From the NCBI GenBank assembly GCA_025965875.1, contig JAOPWD010000377.1, positions 1 to 45,532 on the forward strand: 45,532 bases of DNA, written 5' to 3'. A program made the translations under genes and the position numbers. How positions within the stretch are numbered: position 1 is the stretch's first letter; each line of letters opens with the position of its first letter. This document shows, piece by piece, positions 8,199 through 16,512 of the stretch. The notes beneath the pieces are model-generated. The model saw only the letters and a list, made by a program, of their open reading frames with translations. It did no database searches and was not told the DNA's origin. Source of the stretch: Pseudonocardiales bacterium (lineage in GTDB: Bacteria > Actinomycetota > Actinomycetes > Mycobacteriales > Jatrophihabitantaceae).

Positions 8199-9440
8199 TC
8201 ACGCCTTGCGGAACAGCAGCGCGGCGTTGTGGCCGCCGAACCCGAACGAGTCGTTCAACGCAGCGGGCACGACCATCTTGCGGGCCTCGCGGGGTACGTC
8301 GACACGAACGTCGTCGTCCGGGTCGTCGAGGTTGACCGTCGGCGGGACGATGTCGTCGCGCACGCTCAGGACGGTGGCGATCGCCTCGATGGCGCCGGCC
8401 GCGCCGAGCAGGTGCCCGGTCATCGACTTCGTGGCGCTGACGACGGTCTGCTCGCCGAGCAGTTCGGCGATCCACTTGGCCTCGGCGGCGTCACCAGTGG
8501 GGGTCGAGGTGGCGTGGGCGTTGACGTGCACCACGTCGGCGGGCTCCATCCCAGCACGCGAGATAGCCAACTTCGCGGCACGGCGCTGGCCGTTGCCCTC
8601 GGGATCGGGCGCCACGATGTCGTATGAGTCTGCCGTGACGGCCGCGCCGCCGAGCACCGCGTACGGGGTGCGGCCACGCGCCTCGGCCGACGAGCGCCGT
8701 TCGAGCACGAGCACGCCCGAACCCTCGCCGAGCACGAATCCGTCGCGCGCCTTGTCGAACGGCCGCGATGCGCGCGCGGGCTCGTCATTGCGGGTGCTCA
8801 TCGCCTGCATCTGCGCGAACCCGGACATGGTGAGCGGATGGATGCACGCCTCGGTGCCGCCGACGACGACCACGTCAGCGCGGTCGAGGAGCATCAGGTC
8901 GAGCCCGTAGGCGATCGCCTCGGCACCTGATGCACAAGCACTGACCGGGGTGAAGACCCCGCTGCGTGCCCCGACCTCGAGGCCGACGTGCGCCGCGGGG
9001 CCGTTCGGCATGTCCATCGGGATGAGCAGCGGCGAGACCCGGTCCGCGCCCTTCGCCAGCATCACGTCGTGCTGGTAGATGAGGCTGGTTACGCCGCCGA
9101 TGCCGGTGCCGATCACGACGGCAACCCGCTCGGGCTCGAGGCCGTTCTGGTCCGATGTTCCGGTGAAACCGGCGTCGGCCCAAGCCTCGCGGGCGGCGAC
9201 GATTGCGGCCTGCTGTGCGCGGTCGAGGCGGCGGGCGCGTACCCGCGACAGGACCTCGGCAGGGTCGACGGCCATTGGCGCGGCAATACGTACCTTCAGG
9301 CTGGCGGCCCAGTCGTCGCTGAGTGCGACGACGCCGGACCGGCCTTCCAGCAGGCCGGCCCAGAACGTCGCCACGTCACCGCCGAGCGGAGTGGTGGCGC
9401 CCAGACCGGTGACCACGATGTCATCGCTGAGTGCGGTCAT
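8199..9440 (-). CDS. fabF: beta-ketoacyl-ACP synthase II (FabF/KasA type)
   Basis: Elongating condensing enzyme of FAS-II: condenses malonyl-ACP with acyl-ACP. In 413 aa it shows the full triad C169 (VSACASG), H309 (NAHATSTPTGD) and H343 (KSMTGHLLG) with K338, plus a C-terminal FGFGGHN. Only one elongating KAS is encoded here, unlike mycobacteria, which have kasA and kasB. It starts at ATG 9440 with GGAAT upstream, 33 bases after acpP. Confidence 0.96.
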   Translation of the reverse strand: MTALSDDIVVTGLGATTPLGGDVATFWAGLLEGRSGVVALSDDWAASLKVRIAAPMAVDPAEVLSRVRARRLDRAQQAAIVAAREAWADAGFTGTSDQNGLEPERVAVVIGTGIGGVTSLIYQHDVMLAKGADRVSPLLIPMDMPNGPAAHVGLEVGARSGVFTPVSACASGAEAIAYGLDLMLLDRADVVVVGGTEACIHPLTMSGFAQMQAMSTRNDEPARASRPFDKARDGFVLGEGSGVLVLERRSSAEARGRTPYAVLGGAAVTADSYDIVAPDPEGNGQRRAAKLAISRAGMEPADVVHVNAHATSTPTGDAAEAKWIAELLGEQTVVSATKSMTGHLLGAAGAIEAIATVLSVRDDIVPPTVNLDDPDDDVRVDVPREARKMVVPAALNDSFGFGGHNAALLFRKA

Positions 9441-9473
9441 GTCAATTCCTTCGCTCAGGTCGGTGCGTTCGGA

Positions 9474-9716
9474 TCAGGCGTTGGACTGGATGTAGGCGAC
9501 GGCGTCGCCCACGGTCTTCAGCTTCGGCAGTTCGTCGTCGGGGATCTTGACGCCGAACTTGTCCTCGGCGGCCATGGCGACCTCGACCATCGACAGCGAG
9601 TCCACGTCCAGGTCGTCGGTGAAGCTCTTGTCATCGGCGACGTCCTCGGCCTTCACGTCGGCGACCTCTTCGAGGATGGAGGCGAGTCCTGCACGGATCT
9701 CGTCGGCACTAGCCAC
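9474..9716 (-). CDS. acpP: acyl carrier protein
   Basis: Acyl carrier protein of 80 aa that holds growing acyl chains on a 4'-phosphopantetheine arm. The attachment serine is S40 in DVDSLSMVE, followed by the acidic recognition helix. The GTG start at 9716 is fixed by AAAGGAAA nine bases upstream. The gene sits between fabH and fabF in the FAS-II operon. Confidence 0.97.
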   Translation of the reverse strand: MASADEIRAGLASILEEVADVKAEDVADDKSFTDDLDVDSLSMVEVAMAAEDKFGVKIPDDELPKLKTVGDAVAYIQSNA

Positions 9717-9770
9717 GGGATTTCCTTTCGGTTGGGACGCACCGGCCAGGGCGGACGGCGCGCTTGTTCG

Positions 9771-10736
9771 TTAGGGGGAGAGCACGACCTGCCCGGCGTA
9801 GGCAAGCCCCGAGCCGAAGCCCAACAGCAGCACCGGCGCACCGGATGGGATCTCGCCGCGCTCGACCATGCGCGAAAGCGCGAGCGGGATGGTCGCGGCG
9901 GAGGTGTTGCCTGACGTGACGATGTCACGCGCCACGATCGCGTTGGTGGCGCCGAGCCGTTTGGCGATCGCGTCGATGATGCGCAGATTGGCCTGGTGCG
10001 GGATGAACGCCGCGAGTTCCTCGGGCGCCACGCCGGCGCGCCGGCACGCCTCGATCGCGATCGGCGCCATCTGCGAGGTGGCCCACCGGTAGACGGCCTG
10101 CCCCTCCTGCCGGAACGTATGGGTCCGCTCGTCGATCGCGACCGCGTCGAACTGCGCGCCGTCGCTGCCCCACACCACCGGACCGAATCCGGCGGTCTCG
10201 GACGGGCCGACCACAGCCGCCCCGGCGCCGTCGCCCAGGATGATGCAGGTCGAGCGGTCGTCGAAGTTGAGCCAGCCGGAGAACCGCTCCGAGGCCACCA
10301 CCAGGGCGTTGCGAGCCTGGCCCGTCTGCACGGCGGCCGAGGCGGCGTTGAGGGCGTAGACGAACCCGGAGCAGCCGGAGTTGACGTCGAAGGCGCCGGG
10401 AGAGTCGATGCCGAGCCGGGTCGCAAGCTGTGGCGCGGCGGCCGGCACCGAGGTCACCATCGTGCAGGTCGCGACGAGGACCAGGTCGACGTCGCCGGTG
10501 GCCACTCCGCTCGCCGCCATGGCCTTGCTGGCCGCGGCCTCGGCCATGTCGACGACCGTCTCATCCGGATCGGCGAATCGGCGCTCGGCGATCCCGACAC
10601 GGGACTTGATCCATTCGTCGTCGGTGTCGACGCCGCGCGCGATCAGGTCGAGGTTGGTGACGACGTTGGCCGGGCGGTAGTGCCCGACGCCGAGGATGCG
10701 GGTGGCGGGTGGGCCCGAAGTGATGGTGAGCGGCAC
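9771..10736 (-). CDS. fabH: beta-ketoacyl-ACP synthase III (FabH)
   Basis: Initiating condensing enzyme: joins an acyl-CoA primer to malonyl-ACP. In 321 aa the triad is C122 (VNSGCSGF), H247 (IPHQANLRI) and N277 (SGNTSAAT). The start is GTG at 10736, with GGAGGA seven bases upstream inside the end of fabD; only two bases separate it from the fabD stop, so the two are translationally coupled. The longer open frame upstream is a shadow of fabD. M. tuberculosis keeps fabH elsewhere, while this arrangement matches Streptomyces fabD-fabH-acpP-fabF. Confidence 0.96.
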   Translation of the reverse strand: MPLTITSGPPATRILGVGHYRPANVVTNLDLIARGVDTDDEWIKSRVGIAERRFADPDETVVDMAEAAASKAMAASGVATGDVDLVLVATCTMVTSVPAAAPQLATRLGIDSPGAFDVNSGCSGFVYALNAASAAVQTGQARNALVVASERFSGWLNFDDRSTCIILGDGAGAAVVGPSETAGFGPVVWGSDGAQFDAVAIDERTHTFRQEGQAVYRWATSQMAPIAIEACRRAGVAPEELAAFIPHQANLRIIDAIAKRLGATNAIVARDIVTSGNTSAATIPLALSRMVERGEIPSGAPVLLLGFGSGLAYAGQVVLSP

Positions 10737-10738
10737 GG

Positions 10739-11911
10739 TCAGTCCTCCGATCCGTTGTGGATCCGGGCGACAGGCAACCCGGCCGGGACGATGTCGCCGT
10801 CGTCGCGCAGCCACTCGGTCAGGATCCCGGCCTGCGGCGCGACGATCAGGTGTTCGTCGCGGTTGGTGCGCACAGTCCCCAGGCGGGTTCCTCGGGCGAC
10901 GTCGGCGCCCTCGACCAGGCCGTCGGCCCGCGTGAACACACCCTTGGCCGGCGTCACGACGACGCGGAAGTCGACCGTGTGCTCGCCCTGGTCGTGGTGC
11001 GGACGGCTGGCGATCAGCGCGCGGGCGGCGGCGAGGTCGTCGGGGGACTTGACCGCGAGCAGTTCGACGCCGGGCAGTTCGCGCTTCGCGATACCGGTGA
11101 GGGTGCCGGCCGGCGCGAGTTCGAGCGCGGCGCTGATGCCGAGGTCGGCGCACGTCTTCAGGCACAGGTCCCAGCGCACCGGCTGGGTGACCTGCGTGAC
11201 GAGCCGGGCGAGGAGTTCGGTGCCCGAGCTGACGGCAGAGCCGTCGGCGTTGGACAGCAGGATCGGCCGCGGGTCTGCGACCTGCACGCCCTTGGCGTAG
11301 TCGGCCAGGGCGGCAGCGGCCGGTGACATGAAGTGGGTGTGGAACGCGCCGGCCACGGCCAGCGGCCGGACCCGGGCACCGGCGGGCGGCTCGGCGGCGA
11401 GTTTCTCCAGCGCATCAAGCGCGCCCGCAGCCACGATCTGGCCGGCGCCGTTGCGGTTGGCCGGCGTGAGCCCGGCGGCCTCGATACCGGCTACCACCTC
11501 GTCGGGATCCCCGCCGAGCAGCGCGGACATCCCGGTTGGCGTGAGCGCGCAGGCCGCGGCCATCTCGGCGCCGCGCCGGGCCGCGAATGCGACTGCCACG
11601 GCTGGGGTCAGGGCGCCGGCGACGGCAGCCGCAGTGAGCTCACCCACGCTGTGCCCGGCGACGACCCGCTCGTCGGTCGCGTCCAGGCCGAGCTGGTCGG
11701 CCACGATGACGCCCAACGCGACGATCAGCGGCTGGGTGACCGCGGTGTCTTTGATCTCGTCTGCATCGGCGGTGGTGCCGAGACGGGCCAGGTCGAGCCC
11801 GCTGGCCTCGCTGAACGCGGCGAGCTGTTCCGCGACACCGGGCAGTTCCAGCCACGGAGCGAGCATGCCGGGCGACTGGGCACCCTGGCCGGGTGCGAAT
11901 ACGGCGATCAC
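10739..11911 (-). CDS. fabD: malonyl-CoA:ACP transacylase (FabD) with C-terminal lipoyl-like domain
   Basis: Loads malonyl groups from CoA to ACP. Residues 1-295 form the transacylase, with GQGAQ (9-13), nucleophile S88 in GHSVGE, R112/R113 and H191 in AFHTHFM. At 390 aa it exceeds the usual 300-316. Residues about 316-385 form an added module whose beta pattern (VVVTPAKGVFT, VARGTRLGTV, IVAPQAGILTEWL, GDIVPAGLPVARI) matches a biotinyl/lipoyl-attachment hammerhead, but the hairpin reads RTNRDE, so there is no lysine to modify. The GTG start at 11911 has no strong ribosome site. It is first in the operon after fasR. Confidence 0.95.
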   Translation of the reverse strand: MIAVFAPGQGAQSPGMLAPWLELPGVAEQLAAFSEASGLDLARLGTTADADEIKDTAVTQPLIVALGVIVADQLGLDATDERVVAGHSVGELTAAAVAGALTPAVAVAFAARRGAEMAAACALTPTGMSALLGGDPDEVVAGIEAAGLTPANRNGAGQIVAAGALDALEKLAAEPPAGARVRPLAVAGAFHTHFMSPAAAALADYAKGVQVADPRPILLSNADGSAVSSGTELLARLVTQVTQPVRWDLCLKTCADLGISAALELAPAGTLTGIAKRELPGVELLAVKSPDDLAAARALIASRPHHDQGEHTVDFRVVVTPAKGVFTRADGLVEGADVARGTRLGTVRTNRDEHLIVAPQAGILTEWLRDDGDIVPAGLPVARIHNGSED

Positions 11912-11948
11912 ATGGCTAACGATGCCGTGTCCGCGGCACGGGGGCGAG

Positions 11949-11960
11949 GTTCACGTGAAC
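11949..11960. promoter_or_regulatory. perfect 12-bp palindrome upstream of fabD
   Basis: GTTCACGTGAAC is a perfect palindrome 38 bases upstream of the fabD GTG, in the 129-base gap between fasR and fabD. A second small palindrome, CAACGTTG (11960-11967), abuts it. FasR-type regulators are known to bind the fabD promoter in Streptomyces, so this is the best operator candidate here. The assignment to FasR is inference. Confidence 0.45.
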
Positions 11961-12040
11961 AACGTTGCGCCCCGATGATTGTCGCTCGGCCACAATTACT
12001 CGCCGGTAATGTCTGAAATGTCGCGGGACCGGTTGTCCGT

Positions 12041-13198
12041 TCAAGACAATTCGCCGAGCCGACCCATGATAAGCGCTATTCGCAGCGTCAGCGCGCCGCG
12101 CGCTTCGGTAGGCGCCTGGCCACAGATTTCGCTCGCCCGCCGCAGTCGGTTCTTCACCGTATTCGCGTGCACGAAAAGCAGTTTGGCGGTCACGTCGAGC
12201 GAGCCGCCGCTGTCGAGAAAGGTGCTGACCGTCTCGACGATCACGTCGCCGGCCATGACCAGCGGGTCGTACACGGTCTTGATCAACTCGTCGCGGGCTT
12301 CGGTGTCTCCGGCCAGCGCGCGTTCGGGTAGCAGCGCCTCGGCACTGACCGGGCGCGGCGCGCCGGGCCACGCGGGTGCCGCCCGCAGGCCACTCAGCGC
12401 GGCACGGGTGACCGCGCTGGCCTCGGCGACATCGGCGACCGGCCCGATCACCACCGGGCCGTCGCCGAACACGCTGACCAGGCTGTGCGCCGCGGCGACG
12501 GGGTCGGTGGCGCCGCCGAACACGATGACCAGCCGTGCGCCGTGCACGCCGACCATCGCGTCCAGGCCGAGCCGGCGCGTGACGGCATGGGCCTCGATCA
12601 GGGCCTCGGCGGCCGGCTTGTCCGGGGCCGGCCCCACTACGGCCGCGACCGCGCCCGTGGCGTTCCAACCCAGGGCGGCGAGCTGGCTGGGCAGGGGATC
12701 GCCGACCCCGGAGCCACGCACCAGGCTGTCGATGACGAGCGCTTCGAGCCGGTCGTCCCACGCGCCGCGCGCCTCGGCGGCCATCGCGTACACGCGGGCG
12801 GCAGCGAAGGCGATCTCGCGGCTGAAGCGCAGTAGCTCCTCGAGCACGACGTCGGCCTCGGCGGCACCGGCGAGCGACGGCAGGTTCTGCTCGGCCACCT
12901 CGATGGTCAGGCGCACCAGCTCGACGGTCTGCTGCAGGGTCACCGAGCGGGCCATCGCCTGCGGCGCGGCGGCGAATACCTCACCCGTCAGCCGCAGGAC
13001 GTCGTCGGGCGAGCGCAGCCAGTCGACGTAGGACTGGACGCCAGCCTGCGCCACCAGGGTGACCCAGGAGCGTTGGTCGGCGGGCAGTTCGCGGAACCAG
13101 GCGAGCTCCTCGTCCATGCGTGCAACGCTGGCTGTGGCGAGGCGGCCCGTCGCATGTTCGATGCGGCGGATCGTGTCCTCGTTAAGCGCCGGTCTCAC
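12041..13198 (-). CDS. fasR: FasR-like PucR-family regulator of fatty-acid synthesis
   Basis: Transcription factor of 385 aa with a C-terminal PucR-type helix-turn-helix at about residues 325-360 (LDVTAKLLFVHANTVKNRL). The rest is an alpha-helical N-terminal region and a GGDEF-like CdaR middle domain. It lies directly upstream of fabD in the same direction, as do Rv2242 and Streptomyces FasR, which activate FAS genes in response to acyl-CoA; that role is inferred here from synteny. It begins with GTG at 13198 and is divergent from the PHP gene across only 40 bases. Confidence 0.9.
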   Translation of the reverse strand: MRPALNEDTIRRIEHATGRLATASVARMDEELAWFRELPADQRSWVTLVAQAGVQSYVDWLRSPDDVLRLTGEVFAAAPQAMARSVTLQQTVELVRLTIEVAEQNLPSLAGAAEADVVLEELLRFSREIAFAAARVYAMAAEARGAWDDRLEALVIDSLVRGSGVGDPLPSQLAALGWNATGAVAAVVGPAPDKPAAEALIEAHAVTRRLGLDAMVGVHGARLVIVFGGATDPVAAAHSLVSVFGDGPVVIGPVADVAEASAVTRAALSGLRAAPAWPGAPRPVSAEALLPERALAGDTEARDELIKTVYDPLVMAGDVIVETVSTFLDSGGSLDVTAKLLFVHANTVKNRLRRASEICGQAPTEARGALTLRIALIMGRLGELS

Positions 13199-13226
13199 GC
13201 GTGCAGCCTGCCATGTACTCAGTGGC

Positions 13227-13232
13227 TACGGT
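13227..13232 (+). promoter_or_regulatory. -10 box of a leaderless PHP gene
   Basis: TACGGT followed by exactly six bases and the GTG at 13239, the spacing expected when transcription starts at the start codon. This decides the start of the PHP gene. Confidence 0.5.
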
Positions 13233-13238
13233 GAGACC

Positions 13239-14279
13239 GTGGCTGCGTCACGTGATCCTGTCGCCGATCTGCGGCGCATCGCATTCCTGCTCGAGCGCGC
13301 ACGTGAACCGACCTACCGGGTCAAGGCGTTCCGCAACGCCGCGAATGTGATCGACGGCCTCGCCGCCGACGAGCTCACCTCGCGCGTCGAGGCCGGCACG
13401 CTCACCAAGCTGGCCGGCGTCGGTGACGTGACGGCCCGCTGTGTCGCCGAATCACTCGCGGGCGAGGTACCGGTGTATCTGCGGCGGCTGGAAGCCACAG
13501 AGGACACTCCGCTCGACGAGGCGACGGCCGCCCTGCGCGCAGCATTGCGCGGTGACTGTCACACGCACTCCGACTGGTCCGACGGCGGCTCACCGATCGA
13601 CGAGATGGCGCACGCGGCCCGCGACATCGGGCACGGCTACCTCGTGCTCACCGATCACTCGCCGCGGCTGACGGTCGCCAACGGGCTGTCGGCCGAACGT
13701 CTGGAGAAGCAACTCGACGTCGTCGCCGAGCTGAACGAGCACTTGGCGCCGTTTCGCATTCTCACCGGCATCGAGGTCGACATCCTCGACGACGGCACGC
13801 TGGACCAGAAGCCGTCGCTGCTCGCTCGTCTCGACGTCGTCGTGGCGAGCGTGCACAGCAAGCTGCGGATGCCGGCGAAGGAGATGACGCCGCGCATGGT
13901 CGCGGCAGTCAGCAACCCGCACACCGACATCCTCGGGCACTGCACCGGGCGGCTCGTCACCGGCGGGCGGGGCACCCGACCGGAGTCGGAGTTCGACGCC
14001 GAGCTCGTCTTCGCCGCCTGTGCCCAGTTCGGCGTCGCGGTCGAGATCAATTCTCGGCCCGAGCGGCTCGATCCGCCCAAGCGGCTATTGCGCCTGGCCG
14101 TCGAGGCGGGCTGCCTCGTATCCATCGACACCGACGCGCATGCTCCGGGTCAGCTGGACTGGCAGCACTACGGATGTGAGCGGGCGGCCCGCTGCGGTGT
14201 GCCGGTCGAGTCAGTGGTCAACAGCTGGTCCATGCCGGATCTCCTTGCCTGGACGGCTGATCACGGCGCGCGGCCGTGA
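13239..14279 (+). CDS. PHP-domain protein with N-terminal helix-hairpin-helix (PolX-related)
   Basis: Metal-dependent PHP-fold phosphoesterase of 346 aa. The N-terminus (residues about 1-75) resembles the pol-beta/PolX helix-hairpin-helix region (VKAFRNAANVI, LAGVGDVTA), while the polymerase palm is missing. The PHP domain from about residue 103 has the metal ligands CHTHSDWSDG, TDHS, GIEVDIL, ASVHS, ILGHCTG and SIDTDAH. PolX PHP domains act as 3'-5' exonucleases or AP-site phosphodiesterases, so a DNA-repair role is a reasonable inference; a histidinol-phosphatase-like role is the alternative. The start GTG at 13239 follows a leaderless promoter. It overlaps the pirin gene by a GTGA junction. 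Confidence 0.88.
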   Translation: MAASRDPVADLRRIAFLLERAREPTYRVKAFRNAANVIDGLAADELTSRVEAGTLTKLAGVGDVTARCVAESLAGEVPVYLRRLEATEDTPLDEATAALRAALRGDCHTHSDWSDGGSPIDEMAHAARDIGHGYLVLTDHSPRLTVANGLSAERLEKQLDVVAELNEHLAPFRILTGIEVDILDDGTLDQKPSLLARLDVVVASVHSKLRMPAKEMTPRMVAAVSNPHTDILGHCTGRLVTGGRGTRPESEFDAELVFAACAQFGVAVEINSRPERLDPPKRLLRLAVEAGCLVSIDTDAHAPGQLDWQHYGCERAARCGVPVESVVNSWSMPDLLAWTADHGARP

Positions 14280-14908
14280 TCGATGCACGTAGGGCGGCCG
14301 CGCGATACGAGACCGTGCAGCCCGGCATCACCACGCGACACTGCTTCTCCTCGGCTGCGCACTACGACCCGGCCAACACCGCGTTCGGGCCGCTGATCGC
14401 GGTCGATGAGCACATGGTTGCACCCGGCGCGGGGTTCGGTCGGCACGCGCATCGCGGCGTCGAGATCGTCAGCTGGGTGCTGGCGGGCACGCTGCGCCAC
14501 GAAGACACTGCCGGACAGGTGGAGCTCGTCGCGCCCGGGATGGCGCTGCTCCAATCGGCCGGCTCCGGGATCGAGCACATCGAGCGCAACGCCTCGGACA
14601 CCGAGCACTTGCGGTTCGTACAGCTGGTCCTGCTCGGCGCCGCCGCCGCGTCGGACTACCTGCTGGACAGGCCGCCGCTGGCCGTGGCCGGTGGTGAGTT
14701 CACGGTGCTCGTGCCTGCCGAAGCGCTCGAGCTGGCGGCCGCGCCGTTTGTCCACGCGTACGTCACCCGCGGGATCGTCTACATCGCGGGCCAGGAGCTG
14801 ACGATGGGCGACAGCGTCCGGATCCGCGATGCTGCCGTGATCGTCGAGGGAGGCGGCGAAGTGATCCTGTGGCGTTCGACCGCTCCTGCCGCACGCCCTG
14901 ATCGGTAA
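14276..14908 (+). CDS. pirin-family bicupin protein
   Basis: Pirin-like protein of 210 aa. The N-terminal cupin holds HAHRGVEIVSWVLAG and SAGSGIEHIERNAS, and a second, weaker cupin follows from about residue 140. Pirins are iron-binding proteins, some with quercetinase activity or regulatory roles; the function here is open. The GTG start at 14276 overlaps the TGA of the PHP gene (GTGA), so the two are translationally coupled. About 200 bases without a gene follow before cydA. Confidence 0.87.
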   Translation: MIDARRAAARYETVQPGITTRHCFSSAAHYDPANTAFGPLIAVDEHMVAPGAGFGRHAHRGVEIVSWVLAGTLRHEDTAGQVELVAPGMALLQSAGSGIEHIERNASDTEHLRFVQLVLLGAAAASDYLLDRPPLAVAGGEFTVLVPAEALELAAAPFVHAYVTRGIVYIAGQELTMGDSVRIRDAAVIVEGGGEVILWRSTAPAARPDR

Positions 14909-15111
14909 TCCGGTTGCATCCTCGTTTTGCCAATCGTGACGGTCACCGCGCTGACCGAGACTCCTGAACCGGGCTAGGTCGACTCCGACGCGGTTCGGCG
15001 AACAGTCCGCGGCGCAGGGCAGTAGGTCGTGTTGACCGAAGCCAGGTTCGGGTCCGCGACCTGACCTGGAAGGTCCAATCAATTGCTGCCCGCTTGGGGT
15101 AGGCATGGTGG

Positions 15112-16512
15112 ATGGGACCAGTGATCGTCACGCTTGCTGGGCAGCATTTGGCGAGCGCCGAGCCGTCCCAGCTACTGCCGGCGCGCGAGCAGATGGCCTT
15201 CACGCTGGGCTTCCACATCATCTTGGTGCCGTTCGGCGTGGCCTTCACGGTCATCATGATGATCGCGAACTACCGCGGCATCAAGTACGGCGACGAGCAG
15301 GCGTTACTGCTGGCCAGGCGCTGGTCGAAGGTCGCCGCGGTGCTGTTCGCCGTCGGCGCGGTGTCGGGAACGGTGCTGTCCTTCGAGCTCGGCCTGCTCT
15401 GGCCCGGGCTGATGGGCCGTTTCGGGGCCGCATACGGAATCCCTTTTGCGATTGAAGGAATCTTCTTTTTCCTTGAGGCGATCTTCGTCGCCATCTACAT
15501 CTACGGCTGGGACCGACTCCCGCCGTGGGCACACTTCTGGACCGGCCTGCCGGTTGCGCTGTCCGGCGTCGGCGGCACGGCGTCCGTGGTCGCGGCCAAC
15601 GCCTGGATGAATCAGCCGGGTGGCATAACGCTGCGCAATGGTCGCGTCGTCGACGTCGACCCGTGGGCGGTCATCTTCAACCAAGCGTTCTGGTTCGAGG
15701 CCCTACACATGCTAATAGCGGCCTACATCGTCGCCGGGTTCTGTGTCGCCTCGGTGTACGCCATCGGGATGATGAAAGGCCGCCGTGACCGGTATCACCG
15801 CATTGGCTTTCTGATCCCGTTCACCGTGGCAGCGGTCGCGATGCCGATCCAGATCTTCGTCGGTGACGTGGTGGCCCGCGAGGTGTTCCACAAGGAGCCG
15901 GCCAAGTTTGCCGCCATCGAAGGTTTGTCGCGCACGGATGACCACGTCCCCGAGACGTTGGGCGGCGTATTGATCAACGGCAAGCTGCGGTACGGCCTCC
16001 CGATTCCCGACGCCGCATCACTGTTGTCCGGCTTCAGCCCGGCGACGCGGATCAAGGGACTGGACGCGATTCCCGCCGGCGTGCGACCGACCGACCGGCA
16101 GGTGAGCATCGTCCACCTGTCCTTCGACGTCATGGTGGGTACTGGGTTCCTGCTGTTCGCGCTGGCCGTGTGGTTCGGCGTCGTCTGGTGGCGGCGCCAT
16201 GACCTGCCGCGTAGCCGCTGGTTCCTGCGGGCGGCGGCAGTCAGTGGTGTCGTGGCGATTGTCTCGCTGGAGACCGGCTGGGTGGTCACCGAGGTGGGTC
16301 GCCAGCCGTGGACCGTCGTCGGGCTGCTGCTGACTCATGACGCGGTGGCAACGTCGGGCAACCTTTGGCCGTTCTTCGCCGGCGCGGTGGTCATCTATGT
16401 GGGCGTGGCGGTCGGCGCGGTGCTGGTCCTGCGGGAGATGCACCGCAGATGGCAAGCAGGCGAAGACGTGGCCGTCCCGTACGGGCCCGATGCCGTAGCG
16501 AGCACACGATGA
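15112..16512 (+). CDS. cydA: cytochrome bd oxidase subunit I
   Basis: Haem-bearing quinol-oxidising subunit of the high-affinity terminal oxidase cytochrome bd in the cytoplasmic membrane. The 466-aa protein has about nine membrane helices. Haem ligand candidates are H35 (TLGFHIILV) and H199 (FEALHMLIAA), with conserved glutamates in IEGIFFFLE (E115, E122). The quinol loop is short, as in the cyanide-insensitive-oxidase-like group. The ATG at 15112 is the family start; a GTG three codons on is possible. It overlaps cydB by ATGA. The assembly transporter cydDC is not in the window. Confidence 0.95.
   Translation: MGPVIVTLAGQHLASAEPSQLLPAREQMAFTLGFHIILVPFGVAFTVIMMIANYRGIKYGDEQALLLARRWSKVAAVLFAVGAVSGTVLSFELGLLWPGLMGRFGAAYGIPFAIEGIFFFLEAIFVAIYIYGWDRLPPWAHFWTGLPVALSGVGGTASVVAANAWMNQPGGITLRNGRVVDVDPWAVIFNQAFWFEALHMLIAAYIVAGFCVASVYAIGMMKGRRDRYHRIGFLIPFTVAAVAMPIQIFVGDVVAREVFHKEPAKFAAIEGLSRTDDHVPETLGGVLINGKLRYGLPIPDAASLLSGFSPATRIKGLDAIPAGVRPTDRQVSIVHLSFDVMVGTGFLLFALAVWFGVVWWRRHDLPRSRWFLRAAAVSGVVAIVSLETGWVVTEVGRQPWTVVGLLLTHDAVATSGNLWPFFAGAVVIYVGVAVGAVLVLREMHRRWQAGEDVAVPYGPDAVASTR

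Noticed and set aside
8182-8475. N-terminal extension of accD
   Set aside because: The extra 98 codons are Arg-rich, lie inside fabF in another frame, and the ATG at 8181 has a ribosome site and the family start.
10737-11165. N-terminal extension of fabH
   Set aside because: Arg/Pro-rich shadow of fabD; the GTG at 10736 has GGAGGA and matches the family start.
15063-15075. Inverted repeat GACCTGGAAGGTC upstream of cydA as a redox-regulator site
   Set aside because: It does not match the Rex site (TGTGA-N6-TCACA) and is too short to stand out from chance in this gap.
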